The position numbers and the translations under genes are program-made. Below are positions 45,174 through 52,672 of a DNA stretch of 64,000 bases, in pieces (position 1 is the first letter of the stretch; each line of letters begins with the position of its first letter). The notes under the pieces are model-generated. The model was given only the letters and a program-made list of their open reading frames with translations, ran no database searches and was not told where the DNA came from. Origin of the DNA: Burkholderia sp. Ac-20365 (GTDB lineage Bacteria > Pseudomonadota > Gammaproteobacteria > Burkholderiales > Burkholderiaceae); assembly GCF_017104715.1 (NCBI RefSeq), contig NZ_JAAGPI010000013.1, forward strand, positions 1-64,000, written 5' to 3'.

Positions 45174-46222
45174 CACCAGATATCCCCGACAGTAAAGCCG
45201 TTCGGAAAAGGATCGGTCGGATCGAGTACATAAGTATTGAAGCCGTAGATCCATGACCGGCCGGAAATTGTCGGCACCACCGCTGTGCGATTGCCGATCC
45301 GCACCTCGTCGACAAGATTTCCCGTATAGACGACTCCGAGCATGCCTTCGTGACGGAAAGGCTGGTTCAGCTTCAACTCACCCTTTGCATACAGCGTCGC
45401 CATCTTCGCGCACGTGCCGGTGCCGCATGCGCAACGGTCGAGCGCGCCGGTCCAGGTGGCGGGGTGATCGAAGTCGATCGGTGCGTTCTGAACGGTGACG
45501 GTATTGCGCCAGTCCGCGTGTGGGTTGTCGGTCGGCCCGGACAATTGGGACACTGTGATGCCGATGCCGGGATAGTCGGGATGCGCAACCGGAAGCTGAT
45601 CCTGAGCCGCCTTCAGTATCAGCGCTGACACGCGGGTGATCTCGCGTCCATACTCGGGTTCGAGCTTCAGGTGCTTGAACTGTCGCACGTCGGCGATGAC
45701 GTAGAACATGCCGCCCCAACCCACGTCCACCGTCACTTTGCCGAGATGCGGCACGTCGATCACGGTATCGAGATAGGCGGCGAACGCTGGAACGTTCCTG
45801 AAGGTCACTTGAGTGACCTTGCCGTCCTTGCAGTCCGCCTTGATGCCGATCAGGCCCGCGGGCGCTTCCAGAAAGAACTCCGACACGGGTTCGTGCATCG
45901 GGATCATTCCGGTCTCCAGCAATGCAGTTGCCACGGAGATCGTGTTACCACCGCTCATCACGGGATATTCGGTCTGCTCCATGATGATGTATCCAGCGGC
46001 CGCATCCGGGTGCTTGGCGGGCACAACGAGATTGCAGCATACCGGCGGGTAGCCACGCGGCTCCCGAAGCATCAGCATCCGGATCTGATCGTCGTTCTGT
46101 TCGAGCCACTTCATCTGCTCGTACACGGTATTGCCCGGAATGTGAGGGACGCCGCCCGTGATTACCCGCATGGGCTCGCCCGCGTGCGTCTCCACTGTCT
46201 GAAACGTTCTCTTGAACGTCAT
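45173..46222 (-). CDS. Proline racemase-family enzyme, Ser/Cys variant (hydroxyproline dehydratase-like)
   Basis: 349-aa member of the proline racemase/4-hydroxyproline epimerase family. The first catalytic cysteine (MCGHG in racemases) is replaced by serine in PVMSGGNTIS. The second is kept in DRCACGTGTCAKMA. In this family, loss of the first Cys is known for trans-3-hydroxy-L-proline dehydratases, so dehydratase rather than racemase activity is more likely. AAAGGAGA precedes the ATG. No hydroxyproline oxidase or deaminase lies nearby, and the coupled partner is an aldo/keto reductase, so the substrate may differ. Confidence 0.87.
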   Translation of the reverse strand: MTFKRTFQTVETHAGEPMRVITGGVPHIPGNTVYEQMKWLEQNDDQIRMLMLREPRGYPPVCCNLVVPAKHPDAAAGYIIMEQTEYPVMSGGNTISVATALLETGMIPMHEPVSEFFLEAPAGLIGIKADCKDGKVTQVTFRNVPAFAAYLDTVIDVPHLGKVTVDVGWGGMFYVIADVRQFKHLKLEPEYGREITRVSALILKAAQDQLPVAHPDYPGIGITVSQLSGPTDNPHADWRNTVTVQNAPIDFDHPATWTGALDRCACGTGTCAKMATLYAKGELKLNQPFRHEGMLGVVYTGNLVDEVRIGNRTAVVPTISGRSWIYGFNTYVLDPTDPFPNGFTVGDIW

Positions 46223-46587
46223 CGCCGATTCTCCTTTCTATCGATGATGAGCACTGCGCCGGCGCCGGCGCCGTTCGCCGAAGTCGACGCGATCCTCGCG
46301 TTGCGCCCCGCCATGCTCAGGAACACAGCGTACTGGTACAAATCCAGCGCTTCGTGAACAAATCCTGATGCTGATCCCACACGTTTGGTAATGGACGCGG
46401 GGCGGCTAGCAGTCGTTACCCGTGGCGTTCGAGACGGGCACGCCATGTCTGATCATTCGGCCGCGCGCACCCATTACCAGAAGTATGGGAACAGCCATAC
46501 AAAAAAGTAGCGGGATCGGCCGATTTGGCGCGTTACGCTGATTTGACGCTACAGAGAGGACGCAACGGAGAGGACGCAACGGAGGCG

Positions 46588-46698
46588 CTCGTGTTCCACG
46601 AGCGTTATCACTATCTCGCCGCGCACAGGAACGCGCGGATGCGCCCGGAATATACCGAGTTTCGCGAATGGCTCGACGTTGAAGTCAGCGCGATGATG
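46588..46698 (+). pseudogene. Possible LysR C-terminal fragment in a gene-poor gap
   Basis: The 640-bp gap 46223-46862 holds no intact gene. Within it, a short frame encodes FHERYHYLAAHRNARMRPE followed by TEFREWLDVEVSAM. This resembles the C-terminal tail of GcvA-type LysR regulators (Y-Y-L-V-x-P ... RPE...FR-x-WL). No DNA-binding part is found upstream. A 14-bp direct repeat (AGAGGACGCAACGG, 46554-46582) immediately precedes it, perhaps marking the break. Weak evidence. Confidence 0.35.
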
Positions 46699-46862
46699 AG
46701 GGGATGGCAAGGTGTCGACGCCGGGATCGAGGCGGGGTTGTCTCAGCACGCCTGATGCTCAGGGCGATAGTCTCGTCGGAGCGACAGAGACGGGCCGCTT
46801 TGTCGTTGAAAGCGGTCGCTGAGCAACTCACCGGGCAATTTCCGCAAAGGCCGACGCCTCGG

Positions 46863-47978
46863 TCAGCGTGCCGCTACGCGCATCATTCCTTCCGCCGGAC
46901 CAGGCTTCGCCAGCACATCGACCTGATCAACGGCGACACGCCATTTCGGAAACGTCCCGGAGCTATCGACTTTCCACGGCTCGCCCATCTCGTCGACATA
47001 CATCGCGTTTGCGCCTCGCCCGGCCGCCGACGCGCGCCGTGGCGCTGCCGGCGCGGCGCGTTCGAACGACCGGCTGCCCTGCTCGTTGAACACTGTCGCG
47101 AGCGGCCGCCGCGCCTGGCCCGATCGGCTAAGCGATGTGGCGAGCGGTCCGGCGGGCGCGCGCAATACCGCGTCGGCGGGCTCGCGGCCGGCGAGGATCG
47201 CGCCGAGCAGCGCGGACGGGCCGCTCGAAGCCGATGCTTCGCTGGCCGTATTGCCGGCGCGCTTCGCCGTAGGGGCGCTCGGTGAATCGAGTGCAAGCGG
47301 TTCGCTCGCGCCGTTGATCTGCACGACGAGGATGACGTGCCAGTCGTCCGGCGTGTTGTTGTAGCGCGGCGCGAGCGACACGAGACGCAGCCGCGCGATG
47401 TCGAAACCCGCGTCGCGCAGCAGCAGGTATTTGGCGACGGCGAAGTCCTTGCACACGCCGCTCTCGGCGAAGAACCGTGCCGGAGAATAGTAGGTGCCGT
47501 CGGTTCCGTCGCGGTAGCGGACTTCGTTGATGAGCGCGTCGGCGAGCAGCACGGCTGATGCATCGCCGGCCTTCACGCGCTCTGCGCGCACCTGCGCAAC
47601 GAGGCGCGGCCAGCCGGCGGGTTCGTGCGTCACGTGACTGCGCAGCGCTTCGCGCAGGCGCTGCACGCGGCCGACCGCATCCGACGATGGTTCGAGGTCT
47701 CTGTCGGCAAGCGGCAGCAGGAACATCAGATCGCCGACTTGCGCGAGTTCGGGGCGGATCTTGCGATTAGCCTCCCACCAGGTCCCGGCGCGCAGGCGCT
47801 CGATACCCGCTTTCAGTGCACGAGGCGTGGTCGATTCGCCGGCGTCCGAGCCGTGTGTGCCGGACGCATAGCGTTGCGATGCGGCCTGCAGGCTCGCGGC
47901 GCCCGCGACGGCGGGCAAGAGCACTGCGGCGGCGAGCGAGCACTGGAGAAAGCAGCGGAGCAATCGAGCGAGCGGCAT
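46863..47978 (-). CDS. Transglutaminase-like cysteine peptidase (BTLCP/LapG-like)
   Basis: 371-aa exported protein. The signal peptide ends after AVAGAAS (about residue 28). The BTLCP core follows with Cys176 (SGVCKDFAVAKYLLL), His214 (DDWHVILVV) and Asp231 (LALDSPS), a complete catalytic triad. LapG-type relatives cleave type I-secreted adhesins in the periplasm under c-di-GMP control. This one has an extra 130-residue low-complexity C-terminal tail ending near WRVAVDQVDVLAKPGP. The ATG at 47978 follows GGGAG; the frame to 48122 is longer without support. It is the gene next to the double-glycine peptide operons, same strand and downstream of their terminator. Confidence 0.85.
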   Translation of the reverse strand: MPLARLLRCFLQCSLAAAVLLPAVAGAASLQAASQRYASGTHGSDAGESTTPRALKAGIERLRAGTWWEANRKIRPELAQVGDLMFLLPLADRDLEPSSDAVGRVQRLREALRSHVTHEPAGWPRLVAQVRAERVKAGDASAVLLADALINEVRYRDGTDGTYYSPARFFAESGVCKDFAVAKYLLLRDAGFDIARLRLVSLAPRYNNTPDDWHVILVVQINGASEPLALDSPSAPTAKRAGNTASEASASSGPSALLGAILAGREPADAVLRAPAGPLATSLSRSGQARRPLATVFNEQGSRSFERAAPAAPRRASAAGRGANAMYVDEMGEPWKVDSSGTFPKWRVAVDQVDVLAKPGPAEGMMRVAAR

Positions 47979-48261
47979 TTGGAACTCCCGAAAGCCACAC
48001 CAGACGTCGATGCAGCCGGTATTTCGAAGCCTCCCGATGCCGTTTGCGCCATGTGGCGCAAGGCAGCGGTGGCTTGAAAACCAACATTGCATGGGACGTG
48101 CCAATTCGTCGTGCCACTCCAAGCTATTGATTAAACGGGAAATTGTGTTTTATGTCGGGATGCTGCGAACGCCCGAATGAATCCGGTGGCCCAACAGGCA
48201 CGCGATATCTGTTGGTGTCACGCGCACACAAGTGCACTTATCCCGGCGTTGCAGCGCCCCA

Positions 48262-48304
48262 CACAAACAAGGAGGCCCGCCAGCGGAGAACGCACTGGCG
48301 GGCC
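48262..48304 (-). terminator. Terminator of peptide operon 1
   Basis: GGCCCGCCAG (48274-48283) and CTGGCGGGCC (48295-48304) make a perfect 10-bp stem. On the minus strand it is followed by TCCTTGTTTG. It ends the peptide operon about 170 bp after the last peptide gene. An identical hairpin ends operon 2. Confidence 0.8.
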
Positions 48305-48474
48305 TGAGGCCGTCAAGGGACAAGACCCGACGGCATTCCTCTCAGAGGGAAGTTCTGGCGCACATCTTTTCTTGATGCTTACCCCGTGGTGTGGCGCTGT
48401 CTTGAACTGTTCGAAGGGATCGGTGGAACCCGACAAACGTTTTTATATGGGGACGGCTGTTTCACGCCGAGGAC

Positions 48475-48708
48475 TTACAGCAAGCCCTTGAGAAACTGCA
48501 GGCCGCCGAAATTCTGCAGCGTCGGAATATCGATCTTCGTATCGGTCTGGATGACCGGCGCAACCACGATAGCCGGGCTGGCAAAACCACCGCCGAACGC
48601 CGCGTTCACGTTGCCGAAATTGAAGTTGCTGCCGCCGCGCACCGCGGACAGCGCGTCGTTGGACAGTGCCTGATGATGCGAAAGGTCCGTGATTGCGAGC
48701 GAGGCCAT
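48475..48708 (-). CDS. Double-glycine leader peptide P1 (operon 1, distal gene)
   Basis: 77-aa precursor and the most divergent family member in operon 1. The leader has 26 residues and ends SNDALSAVRGG. The 51-residue core begins SNFNFGNVNAAFGGG and ends GLQFLKGLL, three residues longer than the others. Core blocks AAFGGGFASP, IVVAPV and QTDTK are kept. GGAG lies 9 bp before the ATG. The longer frame to 48936 crosses P2 antisense-free spacer and is not credible. Identical in protein sequence to P9 at 51675. Confidence 0.8.
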   Translation of the reverse strand: MASLAITDLSHHQALSNDALSAVRGGSNFNFGNVNAAFGGGFASPAIVVAPVIQTDTKIDIPTLQNFGGLQFLKGLL

Positions 48709-48781
48709 GGTGAAACTCCAGGTGTGGCGTGTTGTTGGACGGGAGAGCATGCACGCGGCGGACTCTCCCGTGTGTGTTGCT

Positions 48782-49006
48782 TTACTTGACCAGCTGCAGG
48801 CCGCCGAAGTTCTGGATCGTCGGGATGATGACCTTCGTGTCGGTCTGGGTGACGGGTGCCACCACGATGGACGGGCTGGCGAAGCCACCACCGAATGCCG
48901 CATTCGTATTGAAGGCGTTGTAGTTGCTGCCGCCACGCACGGAGGCGAGCGATTCGACGGAAAGTTCTTCGTTATGCGAAAGGTCTTTGATGGTCAGCGA
49001 GTTCAT
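48782..49006 (-). CDS. Double-glycine leader peptide P2
   Basis: 74 aa: leader to NEELSVESLASVRGG (residues 12-26), core of 48 residues starting SNYNAFNTNAAFGGG and ending GLQLVK. No cysteine. Conserved hydrophobic leader positions -4 (Val), -7 (Leu) and -12 (Leu) with Ser at -11 match the double-glycine leader consensus recognised by C39 peptidase transporters. AGGAG precedes the ATG. 73 bp separate it from P1. Identical protein to P10. Confidence 0.82.
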   Translation of the reverse strand: MNSLTIKDLSHNEELSVESLASVRGGSNYNAFNTNAAFGGGFASPSIVVAPVTQTDTKVIIPTIQNFGGLQLVK

Positions 49007-49054
49007 GGTCAGTCTCCTGGATGGGGTGCGGAAAGAGTTCGAAGCGTTTGTGAT

Positions 49055-49279
49055 TTACAGCACAGCCTGCAGGCCGCCGAAGTTCTGGATCGTCGGGATC
49101 ACGACCTTCGTGTCGGTCTGCGTGACGGGTGCGACTACGACGCCCGGGCTGGCGAAGCCGCCGCCGAATGCGGCATTGATGTTGCCGACGTTGTAGTTGC
49201 TGCCGCCGCGTACGGAGGCGAGCGTTTCGACGGAGAGTTCTTCGTTATGCGAAAGGTCTTTGATGGTCAGCGAGTTCAT
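49055..49279 (-). CDS. Double-glycine leader peptide P3
   Basis: 74 aa. Leader as P2 except VETLASVRGG. Core begins SNYNVGNINAAFGGG, has SPGVVVAPVTQTDTK and ends GLQAVL. AGGAG, 7 bp, ATG. An in-frame TTG six bases earlier would add two residues and is ignored. Part of the exact 273-bp tandem period. Confidence 0.82.
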   Translation of the reverse strand: MNSLTIKDLSHNEELSVETLASVRGGSNYNVGNINAAFGGGFASPGVVVAPVTQTDTKVVIPTIQNFGGLQAVL

Positions 49280-49327
49280 GGTCAATCTCCTGGATGGGGT
49301 GCGGAAAGAGTTCGAAGCGTTTGCGAT

Positions 49328-49552
49328 TTACAGCACAGCCTGCGCGCCGCCGAAGTTCTGGATCGTCGGGATCACGACCTTCGTGTCCGTCTGCGTGACG
49401 GGTGCGACTACCACGGCCGGGCTGGCGAAGCCGCCGCCGAATGCGGCATTGATGTTGCCGACGTTGTAGTTGCTGCCGCCGCGTACGGAGGCGAGCGATT
49501 CGACGGAGAGTTCTTCGTTATGCGAAAGGTCTTTGATGGTCAGCGAGTTCAT
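49328..49552 (-). CDS. Double-glycine leader peptide P4
   Basis: 74 aa. Leader NEELSVESLASVRGG. Core SNYNVGNINAAFGGG with SPAVVVAPV, ending FGGAQAVL (Ala replaces Leu before Gln). Same ribosome-binding site and 273-bp spacing as its neighbours. No cysteine, no charged residues in the core besides one Asp and one Lys in TDTK. Confidence 0.82.
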   Translation of the reverse strand: MNSLTIKDLSHNEELSVESLASVRGGSNYNVGNINAAFGGGFASPAVVVAPVTQTDTKVVIPTIQNFGGAQAVL

Positions 49553-49600
49553 GGTCAATCTCCTGGATGGGGTGCGGAAAGAGTTCGAAGCGTTTGTGAT

Positions 49601-49825
49601 TTACAGCACAGCCTGCGCGCCGCCGAAGTTCTGGATCGTCGGGATGACGACCTTCGTGTCGGTCTGCGTGACGGGCGCGACTACCACGGCCGGGCTGGCG
49701 AAGCCACCGCCGAATGCGGCATTGATGTTGCCGACGTTGTAGTTGCTGCCGCCGCGTACAGAGGCGAGCGTTTCGACGGAGAGTTCTGCGTTATGCGAAA
49801 GGTCTTTGATGGTCAGCGAGTTCAT
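49601..49825 (-). CDS. Double-glycine leader peptide P5
   Basis: 74 aa. Core identical to P4 (SPAVVVAPV, ending FGGAQAVL) but the leader reads NAELSVETLASVRGG. This is the boundary between the NEEL and NAEL leader types along the array, a sign of unit exchange between copies. Confidence 0.82.
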   Translation of the reverse strand: MNSLTIKDLSHNAELSVETLASVRGGSNYNVGNINAAFGGGFASPAVVVAPVTQTDTKVVIPTIQNFGGAQAVL

Positions 49826-49873
49826 GGTCAGTCTCCTGGATGGGGTGCGGAAAGAGTGCGAAGTGTTTGTGAT

Positions 49874-50098
49874 TTACAGCACAGCCTGCAGGCCGCCGAA
49901 GTTCTGGATCGTCGGGATCACGACCTTCGTGTCCGTCTGCGTGACGGGTGCTACCACGATGGCCGGGCTGGCGAAGCCGCCACCGAATGCGGCGTTTGCG
50001 TTGCCGACGTTGTAGTTGCTGCCGCCGCGTACGGAGGCGAGCGTTTCGACGGACAGTTCTGCGTTGTGCGAGAGGTCTTTGATGGTCAGCGAGCTCAT
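49874..50098 (-). CDS. Double-glycine leader peptide P6
   Basis: 74 aa, starting MSSLTIKD instead of MNSLTIKD. Core SNYNVGNANAAFGGG with SPAIVVAPV, ending GLQAVL. AGGAG precedes the ATG. 273-bp period maintained. Confidence 0.82.
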   Translation of the reverse strand: MSSLTIKDLSHNAELSVETLASVRGGSNYNVGNANAAFGGGFASPAIVVAPVTQTDTKVVIPTIQNFGGLQAVL

Positions 50099-50146
50099 GG
50101 TCAATCTCCTGGATAGGGTGCGAAAAGAGGACGTAGCGTTTGCGAT

Positions 50147-50371
50147 TTACAGCACAGCCTGCAGGCCGCCGAAGTTCTGGATCGTCGGGATCACGACCTT
50201 CGTGTCGGTCTGCGTGACGGGTGCGACCACGATGGACGGGCTGGCGAAGCCGCCGCCGAATGCGGCATTGATGTTGCCGACGTTGTAGTTGCTGCCGCCG
50301 CGTACGGAGGCGAGCGTTTCGACGGAAAGTTCTGCGTTGTGCGAGAGGTCTTTGATGGTCAGCGAGCTCAT
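50147..50371 (-). CDS. Double-glycine leader peptide P7
   Basis: 74 aa. Leader NAELSVETLASVRGG. Core SNYNVGNINAAFGGG with SPSIVVAPV, ending GLQAVL. The frame stays open to 50446, but the ATG at 50371 has the array's standard AGGAG site. Confidence 0.82.
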   Translation of the reverse strand: MSSLTIKDLSHNAELSVETLASVRGGSNYNVGNINAAFGGGFASPSIVVAPVTQTDTKVVIPTIQNFGGLQAVL

Positions 50372-50420
50372 GGTCAATCTCCTGGATAGGGTGCGAAAAA
50401 GAGGACTTAGCGTTTGCGAT

Positions 50421-50648
50421 TTACAGCACAACACCTTGCAGGCCACCGAAGTTCTGGATCGTCGGGATCACGACCTTCGTGTCCGTCTGCGTGACGGGTG
50501 CGACTACGATGGCCGGGCTGGCGAAGCCACCACCGAATGCCGCATTCGTGTTGAAGGCGTTGTAGTTGCTGCCGCCGCGTACGGAGGCGAGCGTTTCGAC
50601 GGAGAGTTCTGCGTTGTGCGAGAGGTCTTTGATGGTCAGCGAGCTCAT
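50421..50648 (-). CDS. Double-glycine leader peptide P8 (promoter-proximal gene of operon 1)
   Basis: 75 aa. Leader NAELSVETLASVRGG. Core SNYNAFNTNAAFGGG like P2, with SPAIVVAPV, ending GLQGVVL (one extra residue). It is the first gene of the operon, about 70 nt downstream of a sigma-54-type promoter. The spacer to P7 is 4 bp longer than the 273-bp period. Confidence 0.82.
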   Translation of the reverse strand: MSSLTIKDLSHNAELSVETLASVRGGSNYNAFNTNAAFGGGFASPAIVVAPVTQTDTKVVIPTIQNFGGLQGVVL

Positions 50649-50716
50649 GGTCAATCTCCTTGGATCAGTTGTTTCGGGTTGGAAGAGCACGATTTGTTTG
50701 CGCTCGCTGCTACATA

Positions 50717-50732
50717 CGCATGGGGTGTGCCA
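50717..50732 (-). promoter_or_regulatory. Sigma-54-type promoter of peptide operon 1
   Basis: On the minus strand TGGCACACCCCATGCG has GG and GC exactly 10 bp apart, matching the -24/-12 sigma-54 pattern (TGGCAC, 5 bp, NTGC). About 70 nt before P8. The equivalent site is kept before operon 2 although neighbouring bases have drifted. Confidence 0.62.
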
Positions 50733-50841
50733 GTCGTGCCGCTCACTTGGTGAGATGGCGATAACTATATGAAAACAAAAGATATTTATTCGATGGATTT
50801 TCTCGAAAGGCCCGCTGGCAAGAGAACCTGCGCAAAAGTAG

Positions 50842-50858
50842 GTCTGCGTCCCGCAAAC
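50842..50858. promoter_or_regulatory. Conserved palindrome, possible enhancer-binding site, operon 1
   Basis: GTCTGCGTCCCGCAAAC is an imperfect inverted repeat (GTCTGCG/CGCAAAC with one mismatch). It lies 110 bp upstream of the sigma-54-type promoter, a normal distance for an enhancer-binding activator. The arms are identical in operon 2 but the centre differs. Confidence 0.5.
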
Positions 50859-51012
50859 AGATCAGCTTGAAACTGTCGGCTTGAATCGAACAGCACGTAA
50901 TGCGGCCGTTTCCATGACGAATGCGCTTTGCACGGCGGATGAACTGCAACGTCCTGAAACGCGCGAGTGCGGGCATACATCGCACCACAAGCGCCAGGAA
51001 GAAGCGGCAAAC

Positions 51013-51420
51013 CTGGCAGGCGTGTGCTTCCTTGAGTTCTTTGCATCGGCGGTCAGAAACCCGCACACGCGTCGTGCGTGCGCGCGAGCGGCCGGCGATT
51101 TTCTCGCGTAGTGTTCCGACGCCGACCGGCATCAGCGACTGGCGGAAATCCGCCATCTGCGCTCCACAGACCGTGTCGCACAATTTGTGTTGCGTCCAGT
51201 GCCTGGTGCTATGCATATCGCGCGAAAGGGCAGCACGCCGGTGCTCGATGCGGCCGAAGCGCGGCAGCGGCCCGACAGCATCGATATGACGACGCTCATC
51301 GGCCGGCATGAACGCGGGATGATTGTGCTGACGGTGATTTCGTTTGCGCGGGGGGAGCGCCGCGCTCGCGATGCGCGACGATGCGTCTGTGCGCCTGCGC
51401 GATGACCGGCGCCTGAACAG
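51013..51420 (+). pseudogene. Tyrosine recombinase (phage-type integrase) remnant
   Basis: Three frames together resemble the N-terminal half of a tyrosine recombinase: FLEFFASAVRNPHTRRACAR (from 51037, the SAM-like core-binding domain), then ARKGSTPVLDAAEARQ with DSIDMTTLIG in a second frame (about 51220-51300), then a frame-shifted GSAALAMRDDASVRLR. The catalytic C-terminal half with the R-H-x-x-R and Tyr is absent. The remnant stops about 40 bp before the terminator of peptide operon 2. The rest of the gap 50907-51461 holds no other gene. Confidence 0.65.
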
Positions 51421-51461
51421 GTACGTAATCGCATACCAGGATCCGGTCGCGACCAACGTTC

Positions 51462-51504
51462 AACAAACAAGGAGGCCCGCCAGCGGAGAACGCACTGGCG
51501 GGCC
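51462..51504 (-). terminator. Terminator of peptide operon 2
   Basis: The same 10-bp GGCCCGCCAG/CTGGCGGGCC stem and tail as at 48262-48304, offset exactly 3,200 bp. Sequence homology between the two blocks begins at about this point. Confidence 0.8.
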
Positions 51505-51674
51505 TGAGGCCGTCAAGGGACAAGACCCGACGGCATTCCTCTCAGAAGGAAGTTCTGGCGCACATCTTTTCTGAATGCTTACCCCGTGCTGTGGCGCTGT
51601 CTCGAACTGTTCGAAGGGATCGGTGGAACCCGACAAACGTTTTTATATGGGGACGGCTGTTTCACGCCGAGGAC

Positions 51675-51908
51675 TTACAGCAAGCCCTTGAGAAACTGCA
51701 GGCCGCCGAAATTCTGCAGCGTCGGAATATCGATCTTCGTATCGGTCTGGATGACCGGCGCAACCACGATAGCCGGGCTGGCAAAACCACCGCCGAACGC
51801 CGCGTTCACGTTGCCGAAATTGAAGTTGCTGCCGCCGCGCACCGCGGACAGCGCGTCGTTGGACAGTGCCTGATGATGCGAAAGGTCCGTGATTGCGAGC
51901 GAGGCCAT
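51675..51908 (-). CDS. Double-glycine leader peptide P9 (copy of P1)
   Basis: 77-aa precursor whose protein is identical to P1, with the same GGAG site and the same spacer to the next gene. Offset from P1 is exactly 3,200 bp. Distal gene of operon 2. Confidence 0.8.
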   Translation of the reverse strand: MASLAITDLSHHQALSNDALSAVRGGSNFNFGNVNAAFGGGFASPAIVVAPVIQTDTKIDIPTLQNFGGLQFLKGLL

Positions 51909-51981
51909 GGTGAAACTCCAGGTGTGGCGTGTTGTTGGACGGGAGAGCATGCACGCGGCGGACTCTCCCGTGTGTGTTGCT

Positions 51982-52206
51982 TTACTTGACCAGCTGCAGG
52001 CCGCCGAAGTTCTGGATCGTCGGGATGATGACCTTCGTGTCGGTCTGGGTGACGGGTGCCACCACGATGGACGGGCTGGCGAAGCCACCACCGAATGCCG
52101 CATTCGTATTGAAGGCGTTGTAGTTGCTGCCGCCACGCACGGAGGCGAGCGATTCGACGGAAAGTTCTTCGTTATGCGAAAGGTCTTTGATGGTCAGCGA
52201 GTTCAT
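51982..52206 (-). CDS. Double-glycine leader peptide P10 (copy of P2)
   Basis: 74-aa precursor identical in protein to P2 (leader NEELSVESLASVRGG, core SNYNAFNTNAAFGGG, end GLQLVK). Offset from P2 is exactly 3,200 bp. Confidence 0.82.
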   Translation of the reverse strand: MNSLTIKDLSHNEELSVESLASVRGGSNYNAFNTNAAFGGGFASPSIVVAPVTQTDTKVIIPTIQNFGGLQLVK

Positions 52207-52254
52207 GGTCAGTCTCCTGGATGGGGTGCGGAAAGAGTTCGAAGCGTTTGTGAT

Positions 52255-52479
52255 TTACAGCACAGCCTGCAGGCCGCCGAAGTTCTGGATCGTCGGGATC
52301 ACGACCTTCGTGTCGGTCTGCGTGACGGGTGCGACTACGACGCCCGGGCTGGCGAAGCCGCCGCCGAATGCGGCATTGATGTTGCCGACGTTGTAGTTGC
52401 TGCCGCCGCGTACGGAGGCGAGCGTTTCGACGGACAGTTCTGCGTTGTGCGAGAGGTCTTTGATGGTCAGCGAGCTCAT
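52255..52479 (-). CDS. Double-glycine leader peptide P11 (P3/P8 hybrid, first gene of operon 2)
   Basis: 74-aa precursor. The core equals P3 (SPGVVVAPV, GLQAVL), but start and leader (MSSLTIKD, NAELSVETLASVRGG) and the upstream DNA equal P8. The switch lies near 52430. It is thus a recombinant unit that removed the five intervening genes. About 70 nt downstream of the second sigma-54-type promoter. Confidence 0.82.
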   Translation of the reverse strand: MSSLTIKDLSHNAELSVETLASVRGGSNYNVGNINAAFGGGFASPGVVVAPVTQTDTKVVIPTIQNFGGLQAVL

Positions 52480-52547
52480 GGTCAATCTCCTTGGATCAGT
52501 TGTTTCGGGTTGGAAGAGCACGATTTGTTTGCGCTCGCTGCTACATA

Positions 52548-52563
52548 TGCATGGGATGTGCCA
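52548..52563 (-). promoter_or_regulatory. Sigma-54-type promoter of peptide operon 2
   Basis: Minus strand TGGCACATCCCATGCA: GG and GC 10 bp apart, even closer to the sigma-54 consensus at its last base than the operon 1 site. Bases outside the motif differ more between the two operons than bases within it. Confidence 0.62.
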
Positions 52564-52672
52564 GTCGTGCCGAACACTCGGCAAGACATGGCTAACTATA
52601 TGAAAATAATAGAGATTTATGCGATTGTCTTTCTCGGAGGCTCCTTTTGCAGAGGGATCAGTACAGAAGTAG

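Larger units (their letters stand above)
48782..50648 (-). repeat. Tandem array of 273-bp gene units
   Basis: Start codons of P2 to P7 are spaced exactly 273 bp apart (49006, 49279, 49552, 49825, 50098, 50371), and P8 follows at 277 bp. Each unit holds a 225-bp gene plus a 48-bp spacer with the ribosome-binding site. Because 273 is a multiple of three, antisense frames also stay open for long distances; those are shadows. Confidence 0.95.

Noticed and set aside
48121..48170. TTGTGTTTTATGTCGGGATG as a sixth regulon element before the cysteine peptidase
   Set aside because: Only the right half resembles the motif, the orientation is wrong for the minus-strand gene, and the left half is absent.
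48689..50116. 475-codon plus-strand ORF with internal repeats across the peptide array
   Set aside because: It is exactly antisense to P2-P6. It stays open only because the 273-bp unit is a multiple of three and the peptide genes are nearly identical. No ribosome-binding site; the composition is that of a shadow frame.
48782..50648. Tandem repeats considered as a CRISPR or minisatellite
   Set aside because: The unit is 273 bp and each contains a complete gene with its own ribosome-binding site; there are no short repeats with unique spacers.
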